From 55-13 sp964501275 (GTDB lineage: Bacteria; Armatimonadota; Fimbriimonadia; Fimbriimonadales; Fimbriimonadaceae), in assembly GCA_964501275.1 (NCBI GenBank), contig CAZCSP010000013.1, positions 1 to 64,000 of the forward strand: a stretch of DNA of 64,000 nucleotides. The letters are read 5' to 3'. Of this stretch, positions 59,021 through 64,000 are shown piece by piece. Made by a program: the position numbers and the translations under genes. The notes below the pieces were generated by a model that was not told where the DNA came from, searched no databases, and saw nothing but the letters and a program-made list of their open reading frames with translations. Numbering within the stretch: the first letter of the stretch is position 1; every line of letters begins with the position of its first letter.

Positions 59021-59863
59021 TTGCTCGGTGATCACCCGATACAGATCGGGTTGGCGGCTGGCGAAGACCTCCAGCTCGTATTCGCCGGGGATGTTGACGA
59101 TCCTCTTCTCTCGGGCTTCCGACATGTCGAGGTCGGCGATGAGAATCTCTTCGCCTTCGCCAGCGGACTCCAGGATGCGGCCTCGGGTGTCGATGATCTT
59201 GCTCTTGCCGATGAAGGTCGTCCCGTTCTCGGTGCCTACCCGGTTGCAGGTCGCGAGGAAGACTTTATTCTCGGCGGCACGGGCGATGGACATGTGCTCG
59301 GCCGAGACCTCCGCGCCGATGGGCCAGTTAGTGGGGAGCACAATGAGTTCTGCGCCCTTGAGGGCCAGGGTGCGGGCGGCTTCGGGTGGACGCTGGTCGA
59401 AGCAGATCAAGATACCGATCTTGCCCCACTGGGTATCGAACACGTCGAGGGCGTCTCCAGGGGTGGCGAATCGGTCGTAGCCCAGATAGGGAAGGTGGGT
59501 CTTGACGTAGCGGCGGGGAGGCGCTCCGGGTTCGAAGAGGATCGCGCAGTTGTAGAGGTCCGTCCCGTTGTTCCCAGCGAAGCCGATGATGCAGCCGATG
59601 TTCAAACTTTCCGTGGCTTCGTGAATCCTTGTCAGGGAGAGGTGCATAGTCGTCACCATGCCGTTCTTGATGGCCGTGGCTTCGATCGCGATCTGTTCGG
59701 CCTCGGTACGGGAACTCACGCAATAGCCGGTGAGACAAGCCTCGGGGAAGATAGCGAGGTCAACGCCCTTCGCCTTCAGGTCTTCCAGATGACGGATGGC
59801 GTTATCGGCGTTGGCCGTTGGGTTGGCGAAGACGACGTTGGTTTGAACGCAGGCGATTCTCAC
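59015..59863 (-). CDS. Carbon-nitrogen hydrolase (nitrilase superfamily)
   Basis: 282 residues with the nitrilase triad: Glu in IFPEACLTGY, Lys in YVKTHLPYLGYDRF, Cys in GILICFDQRPPEA. The family hydrolyses amides or nitriles; this branch resembles omega-amidase or N-carbamoylputrescine amidase types. GTG start with a GATACT box seven bases upstream (59871-59876). Stands alone. Confidence 0.92.
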   Translation of the reverse strand: MRIACVQTNVVFANPTANADNAIRHLEDLKAKGVDLAIFPEACLTGYCVSSRTEAEQIAIEATAIKNGMVTTMHLSLTRIHEATESLNIGCIIGFAGNNGTDLYNCAILFEPGAPPRRYVKTHLPYLGYDRFATPGDALDVFDTQWGKIGILICFDQRPPEAARTLALKGAELIVLPTNWPIGAEVSAEHMSIARAAENKVFLATCNRVGTENGTTFIGKSKIIDTRGRILESAGEGEEILIADLDMSEAREKRIVNIPGEYELEVFASRQPDLYRVITEQQ

Positions 59864-59870
59864 GGGTTAG

Positions 59871-59876
59871 AGTATC
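59871..59876 (-). promoter_or_regulatory. -10 box GATACT, probable leaderless promoter
   Basis: Read on the minus strand, GATACT ends seven bases before the GTG start of the nitrilase gene. Confidence 0.4.
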
Positions 59877-59890
59877 CCTGAAAAGTTAAA

Positions 59891-59913
59891 GCCCGCCTTG
59901 GGGAGGGCGGGCC
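59891..59913. terminator. GC-rich hairpin
   Basis: GCCCGCC and GGCGGGC pair across TTGGGGAGG in the 473-base gap (59864-60336); no clear T run. The gap also holds a GCAAAGACGCAAAG repeat at 60165-60236 and a GT-rich half element around 60024-60062. Confidence 0.45.
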
Positions 59914-60336
59914 GGGTTAGAGGATTTGCGTCTCGTCCATCGGCGGTTTCTTCCGATGACATTGTTAGTAACGCGCGAACCCCTGGTCGTGTTTCCAAGA
60001 CCTAGGACTATTTTGGGACGACGTTAGGGTTTTTGGTGTTGCGGTTTTGCGGATGCCTTTTTGACATGCCGTCTTGCCCCGGAGCAAGTGGTTTCGTTGT
60101 GGGTACGTCAGACGTTATCCATCAGGGCCTATCCAAATGGCCCTGGCCATCGTGTACGTTGCCTCGCGAATCTTTGCGGGATTGGCGTCTTCGTGAGAAC
60201 CTCTTGAACTCTCGCAAAGACGCAAAGTCGCTAAGAATTGCAGAGTATTGGGCGGCAGGCAACACAACGCAACGGTCCCGAGCCATCCAGGGGCTAAATA
60301 GAAATCCCCATCACCTCCACCACCCCAATCACGCCA

Positions 60337-61128
60337 TCAAGACGGAAACCAGGTTTTGAGGATGGCCAGATGGTCTACAACCGCATCTGGGTCAGGCGAT
60401 CCGGCGGGTTTTTCTTTGGGCTTGGATTCCCTTTCCGGGTCGGCGCTGGGGGGGACGTCGCTTTCTCGGCGAACCCAGATCGTGCGCCAACCGGCCTTGA
60501 TCGCGGGGGCCATGTCGTGGTCGTAGCTGTTGCCGACGTAGGCGATCTCGTACGGCTCTACGCCTACCGCCTCCTGGGCCCGCTTGAAGACCGACTGGAG
60601 CGGCTTACCTTCGCCGACCTCGCCTTCGATGAAAATCCGTGGCTCGAAGTAAGGCTCCAGGTTGAGGGTGACTACTTCTTGACGCTGGATATCGGCCGGG
60701 CCGTTGGTGATCAGGCCCATTGGGTAGTTGGGCTTCAGATAGTCGAGGAGGTCCAGCGCATCTGGAAAAAGGGCGAGGGCTCGATCTCGCAAATCCATGT
60801 AAGTTTGGCTGAGATCCCTTGCGTGATCGGAGTTCTGAATGCCCGCCCGCATCAGGGTCAGCCGCATCTGCTCGATCCGCGTCGGCTCCCCACTCTTCAG
60901 ATACCCCTCGTACCAGCCCGTCTGCTTCAGGGTCGGAGCAAACTCGCGGAAGGCGGCAGCCCAGTGCCGAACCATCTCCTCAGTGGACTGATTGGCAACC
61001 GGATGGGCGTCGAAAGTCTGACGCAACGCGACCTTGGTGGCGTCCCAATAGGCGCAGAGGGTGTCGTCGAGGTCGAAGTAGATGGCGCGGACTTGGGAGA
61101 AGTCGGGGGCGCTACGGTCGGGGGTCAC
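60337..61128 (-). CDS. HAD-superfamily hydrolase
   Basis: 263 residues with the four HAD motifs: nucleophile Asp in AIYFDLDDTLCAYW, motif II LITNGPADIQRQEV, Lys in EVGEGKPLQSVF, and acidic VGNSYDHDMAPAIKAG. Such enzymes dephosphorylate small metabolites. GTG start; TAATCT six bases upstream (61135-61140) suggests a leaderless message. The C-terminal tail (PERESKPKEKPAGSPDP) is low in complexity. Confidence 0.9.
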   Translation of the reverse strand: MTPDRSAPDFSQVRAIYFDLDDTLCAYWDATKVALRQTFDAHPVANQSTEEMVRHWAAAFREFAPTLKQTGWYEGYLKSGEPTRIEQMRLTLMRAGIQNSDHARDLSQTYMDLRDRALALFPDALDLLDYLKPNYPMGLITNGPADIQRQEVVTLNLEPYFEPRIFIEGEVGEGKPLQSVFKRAQEAVGVEPYEIAYVGNSYDHDMAPAIKAGWRTIWVRRESDVPPSADPERESKPKEKPAGSPDPDAVVDHLAILKTWFPS

Positions 61129-61204
61129 AGGTTTAGATTATGGCAGGCTGGGGGCGGTGATGGAGGTGAAAGGTGATTGCGTGATGGAGGTGATGGAATT
61201 GTCT

Positions 61205-61684
61205 TCAGTGTCCATAGATGTCCCCATAGTAATTCCAATCCGGCTGGATGGCCATGCGGATATAGGCGACTTGGCCGGCGTGGTAGAAGTCTTCGGACGA
61301 GAAGTAGGGGATGCCTCGGTAGAGCGGCATTTTGGCTCCCCAGACACAGATTTCGGCATCCAGAGGAGAGTCGGCAAACTGGGTTCGGAGGAGATCGAGG
61401 AGGACTTGGTGGGAAGTCGCCAGTCTTTCCCGCAAGAAGCCGTGGCCGCGATCCGTCTCCTCATAGGCTCCAACCGTGGCGGCGGCATAGTCGGGCTCGG
61501 CTTGGGAAAGGATGGACTCGACCGCCATATCGTCGTCGATCCGCAGATGGACCAGGGTTTCCAGGACGCTCTTGCACTCGGGGTAGGGCTTGAAGCTCCA
61601 GGCTTCATCGGGTAGGCTTTCGATATGCTTGAGGAAATAGGCGCGGGAATCGGCCACGCCTTCGATGAGGGCACCTAGGTTCAT
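61205..61684 (-). CDS. DinB-family protein
   Basis: 159 residues; a four-helix bundle with metal-binding His in ETLVHLRIDDDMAVE and FYHAGQVAYIRMA, as in DinB-like proteins. TATCCT box six bases upstream of ATG (61691-61696). The role is not known; related proteins act as thiol-dependent transferases. Confidence 0.85.
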   Translation of the reverse strand: MNLGALIEGVADSRAYFLKHIESLPDEAWSFKPYPECKSVLETLVHLRIDDDMAVESILSQAEPDYAAATVGAYEETDRGHGFLRERLATSHQVLLDLLRTQFADSPLDAEICVWGAKMPLYRGIPYFSSEDFYHAGQVAYIRMAIQPDWNYYGDIYGH

Positions 61685-61690
61685 GGGGTT

Positions 61691-61696
61691 AGGATA
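61691..61696 (-). promoter_or_regulatory. -10 box TATCCT, probable leaderless promoter
   Basis: Read on the minus strand, TATCCT ends six bases before the ATG of the DinB gene. Confidence 0.5.
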
Positions 61697-61702
61697 GCCG
61701 CT

Positions 61703-62308
61703 TTACAGCGGCAGACCCGGCACTTCTCTTAACTCCTCCCTCAAGGAAGCGAGGGGTTTCACTCCGTCCAGGCCATCGCTCAGGGGATGGAATTCGTTGA
61801 GGACCAGCTTGGACTCGACATCGTATTCCCCAAACCAGGAATCGAAAATCAGGAAGGTCATGTGGATCATGCTTCGCTCGTTCTGGCTGGTAAGGCCATC
61901 GAGGTAAATCTGAAGGACCAGTCGGCCGTCTCTTTGGGTTGAGCGATAGAAAATGTTGTCTGCCTCAAGCTGCTGACCGTCCAACTCGATGGAAGGGAAG
62001 TCCTTGCCCGGTTGACGAAAGGCGAAGAGTGTCCAGTTCGGCAGCGGCGGAGCGGCGGCGACGGTCTGCCTGACCGCTGGAAACGCGGCCTTGTCGCCGT
62101 TGGCGCTCACGATGAATTCGCGAGGCGGCTCGTCTACCACGTTGAACTCAAAAGTGAGGTTCGGGTGGATCGTCTTGATCCTGCGACTTAGCTCTTGCCA
62201 AAGTCGGGTGTTCTCGGGCATCAAAGTCAGCAATGCCGTCTCGTTTGCCTGAAACCACTTCCAGAAATCCGCCACCGGATCCTTCGGCTTGAAGAGCTTC
62301 GAGAACAT
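61703..62308 (-). CDS. Hypothetical protein, 201 aa, in operon with trpS
   Basis: A soluble protein from ATG 62306-62308 whose first base pair overlaps the trpS stop codon by one base. DPVADFWKWFQANETALLTL, ELSRRIKTIHPNLTFEFNV and LVLQIYLDGLTSQNERSMIHMTFLIFDSWFGEYDVESKL show a repeated alpha-beta pattern resembling DUF695-type regulators, but the match is weak. It lies in a tight operon with TrpS and an M50 protease. Confidence 0.72.
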   Translation of the reverse strand: MFSKLFKPKDPVADFWKWFQANETALLTLMPENTRLWQELSRRIKTIHPNLTFEFNVVDEPPREFIVSANGDKAAFPAVRQTVAAAPPLPNWTLFAFRQPGKDFPSIELDGQQLEADNIFYRSTQRDGRLVLQIYLDGLTSQNERSMIHMTFLIFDSWFGEYDVESKLVLNEFHPLSDGLDGVKPLASLREELREVPGLPL

Positions 62309-63318
62309 CAGGTCATTCCCATGGCTTCCCGGACCTCGGCCATGGTGGCGGCGGCGACGGCTCGGGCTCTTTCGGCTCCGTCCCTTAGGATGTCCTCGAT
62401 GTCGGCATCGCTGATCTGGGCGCGGCGTTCTCGGAAGGGGCGGAGGAACTCGTTGAGGTACTCGGTCAGCTCCTTCTTGTTCTGCATACAGCCCCGAATG
62501 CCCTGGCGATCCTCGTCCCATTGGGTCTGCCAATCGGGGGAGTAGAGCTTCAGATATTGGCAAACCGCACAGCCCTCAGGGATACCGGGGTCGGATTTGG
62601 CGATCTTGGAAGGGGTGGTAAAGGCGCTCTTGATCCGCTTGGCGACCTCGTCTTCCGTGTCGGATAAGTAGATGCAGTTGTCGTAAGACTTGCTCATTTT
62701 GCGCAAGACGCCGTTCTCGTCGGCATCCAGCCCCGGTACTTTGGCGCGGGTCTCATCTTCGGGGATCATGTACTTGTACGGCTGGAAGACCTCCTTCTTG
62801 TAAAGGCGGTTGAACCGGGCGGCGATATCGTTCCCGATCTCAAGGTGAGGGGCTTGGTCGCGACCGACGGGGACGCCGTAAGGCTTGTAGAGCAGAATGT
62901 CGGCGGTCTGCAGGACGGGGTAGCCGAGGAGGCCGTAGGGTTCGCGTTCGGCGGAGCCCAGGTCTTGTTGCTTCTCCTTATAAGTGGGGGTTCTCTCCAG
63001 CCAACCCAGAGGCGTGATCATGCTGAGGAGCAGGTGCAACTCGGAGTGCTCCTTCACATGGCTCTGGATGAAGATGGCGGACTTGGAGGAGTCGATTCCG
63101 GCGCTGATATAGTCCTTGGCGACCTCGCGGGCGTTCCGACTTGACTCGGCGCTCTGCTCGTACATGGTGGTCAGGGAGTGGTAGTCGGCCACCATGCAGT
63201 ACATCTCATAGCCCTGGTTCTGCAGGTCCACCCAGTTGCGGAGGGCTCCCTCGTAGTTGCCGAGGTGGAGTCGCGGATTGGAGGACCGCATGCCAGAGAG
63301 AATGCGTTTGTTGCTCAT
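62308..63318 (-). CDS. trpS: Tryptophan-tRNA ligase
   Basis: 336 residues from ATG 63316-63318. The class I signatures are PRLHLGNYEGAL (HIGH-like) and LRKMSKSYDN (KMSKS); TADILLYKPYGVPVGRDQAPHLE is typical of bacterial TrpRS. It charges tRNA-Trp. The start codon shares one base with the stop codon of the M50 gene, and its stop does the same with the next gene, so the three are translated in series. Confidence 0.97.
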   Translation of the reverse strand: MSNKRILSGMRSSNPRLHLGNYEGALRNWVDLQNQGYEMYCMVADYHSLTTMYEQSAESSRNAREVAKDYISAGIDSSKSAIFIQSHVKEHSELHLLLSMITPLGWLERTPTYKEKQQDLGSAEREPYGLLGYPVLQTADILLYKPYGVPVGRDQAPHLEIGNDIAARFNRLYKKEVFQPYKYMIPEDETRAKVPGLDADENGVLRKMSKSYDNCIYLSDTEDEVAKRIKSAFTTPSKIAKSDPGIPEGCAVCQYLKLYSPDWQTQWDEDRQGIRGCMQNKKELTEYLNEFLRPFRERRAQISDADIEDILRDGAERARAVAAATMAEVREAMGMT

Positions 63319-64000
63319 CAGTTGAGGGGAATACCTGTCAGGAGTTTGAAGAGGTAGGCGAACGGCGGCCACACGACCCGGCTCAGGATGCCCAGTTTGC
63401 CTATCTGGTCCATGAGGATGATGCCTACAAAGATCATCCATCCGTAGGATCGATTGAATTTGAACCAGTAGAAGCGTTGCTTTTCGGGAAGCATCAGGCC
63501 GACCAGCCAATGCCCATCCAAAACGCCAAACGGGATGAGATTGAAAAGGGCCAGACCGAGGTTGACCGAAACTCCAATCGTTAAAAGCGCAGGCAGGAAT
63601 GGCACCTGTTCCCGGAAAAGGGCTCCGTAGACCTCATCGGGGGTAAATGCCCCCCCACTGATCGACAACCGAATCAGAAGCGCGTAGACAATGGCTTGGG
63701 CAACGTTGGATAGTGGCCCGGCGGCAACTGCGACGAAAGTGTCGAAGCGCGGGTTGCGCATCTTTTGCGGATTGATCGGAGCGGGCTTGCCCCACCCAAT
63801 ACCAATGCCACTTAGCGAACTAATGGCGATCATGAGCGTGCCCATCGGCTCGAAGTGCTTGGTGAGGTCTAGGGTAACGCGCCCGTAAAACCGTGGAGTA
63901 GGGTCGCCCGCCATATCCGCGAACTTACAATGGCAGTATTCGTGGATGCCGATCGCGAAGAAGATCACGATTGCCAGCGAGAACAGAATTTCGGGAGGGG
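63318..64000 (-). CDS. M50-family site-2-like membrane protease, 5' end beyond window
   Basis: Several membrane helices with the zinc motif HEYCH (first helix, AIGIHEYCHCKFADMAGDPTPRF) and the second motif NLIPFGVLDG. GWGKPAPINPQKM is the conserved loop of bacterial M50B peptidases of the rhomboid-like/FtsH-independent kind. The reading frame stays open to the right edge, so the true start lies outside. It may cleave membrane proteins in regulation; the target is unknown. Confidence 0.88.
   Translation of the reverse strand, partial: PPEILFSLAIVIFFAIGIHEYCHCKFADMAGDPTPRFYGRVTLDLTKHFEPMGTLMIAISSLSGIGIGWGKPAPINPQKMRNPRFDTFVAVAAGPLSNVAQAIVYALLIRLSISGGAFTPDEVYGALFREQVPFLPALLTIGVSVNLGLALFNLIPFGVLDGHWLVGLMLPEKQRFYWFKFNRSYGWMIFVGIILMDQIGKLGILSRVVWPPFAYLFKLLTGIPLN

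Noticed and set aside
58973..59881. 302-aa open frame opposite the nitrilase gene
   Set aside because: It lacks motifs and begins in a repeat; the nitrilase triad is on the minus strand.

Overview
The window reads as a chromosomal segment of a GC-rich, diderm, non-model bacterium, most probably from the Armatimonadota (Fimbriimonadales-like). This is inference from gene content and style: DUF1559-like prepilins, LacI regulators, Tat-exported Gfo/Idh oxidoreductases, GH-A and GH-D glycosidases, GT9 transferases, Lnt and futalosine-route menaquinone synthesis. A run of exactly 100 N (52490-52589) shows that it is a draft scaffold. Many antisense frames are open because of the GC-rich codon use; they were treated as shadows.

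Layout. 0-9.9 kb: secreted thioredoxin-like protein, two small unknowns, a GT-C type membrane protein, a GH-A glycosidase, then LacI + prepilin, divergent from a Tat-exported oxidoreductase. 9.9-19.1 kb: sugar isomerase, DUF433/DUF5615 toxin-antitoxin pair, a tight operon of UDP-xylose synthase-like epimerase, nucleotidyltransferase and glucuronokinase-like GHMP kinase, a second LacI, and a GT9-GT9-membrane protein operon. 19.2-30.3 kb: DinB, HemW, a SurA-like protein, a secreted CHAT/caspase-like protein with a coupled partner, histidine phosphatase, Lnt, DUF4870, VapBC. 30.4-33.2 kb: GH36-like galactosidase and an unknown. 33.5-40.4 kb: metal (copper) island with a Cys-rich small protein, a double YHS/TRASH protein, a YtkA-like protein, an outer-membrane protein with a duplicated eight-Cys domain, CopZ and CopA. 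40.6-43.9 kb: RhlE-like helicase and rplJ-rplL with leader and terminator. 44.3-45.9 kb: Cys-rich secreted protein, membrane protein and prepilin in one overlapping operon. 46.1-55.3 kb: Mu-type phage head genes (terminase, portal, protease, decoration, gpT capsid, connectors) with two ordinary host genes (M48 peptidase, Mrp) lodged among them and no tail, lysis or integration genes. 55.5-64 kb: MqnC, TolB-like lipoprotein, nitrilase, HAD, DinB, and an operon of M50 protease, TrpS and an unknown.

The most unusual signal is a dense set of dispersed palindromic repeat families between genes. Two of these families also lie inside genes without breaking the frame: several copies in the terminase between Walker A and Walker B, and one in the portal gene. 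One composite GT-rich/AC-rich inverted-repeat family recurs at many gene boundaries, and one of its arms appears to encode a signal peptide. Other points are a 95-bp tandem array that repeats the 3' end of the phage protease gene and carries the assembly gap, a likely operator inside a phage promoter, and a recurrent -10 box six or seven bases before start codons that suggests leaderless mRNAs.
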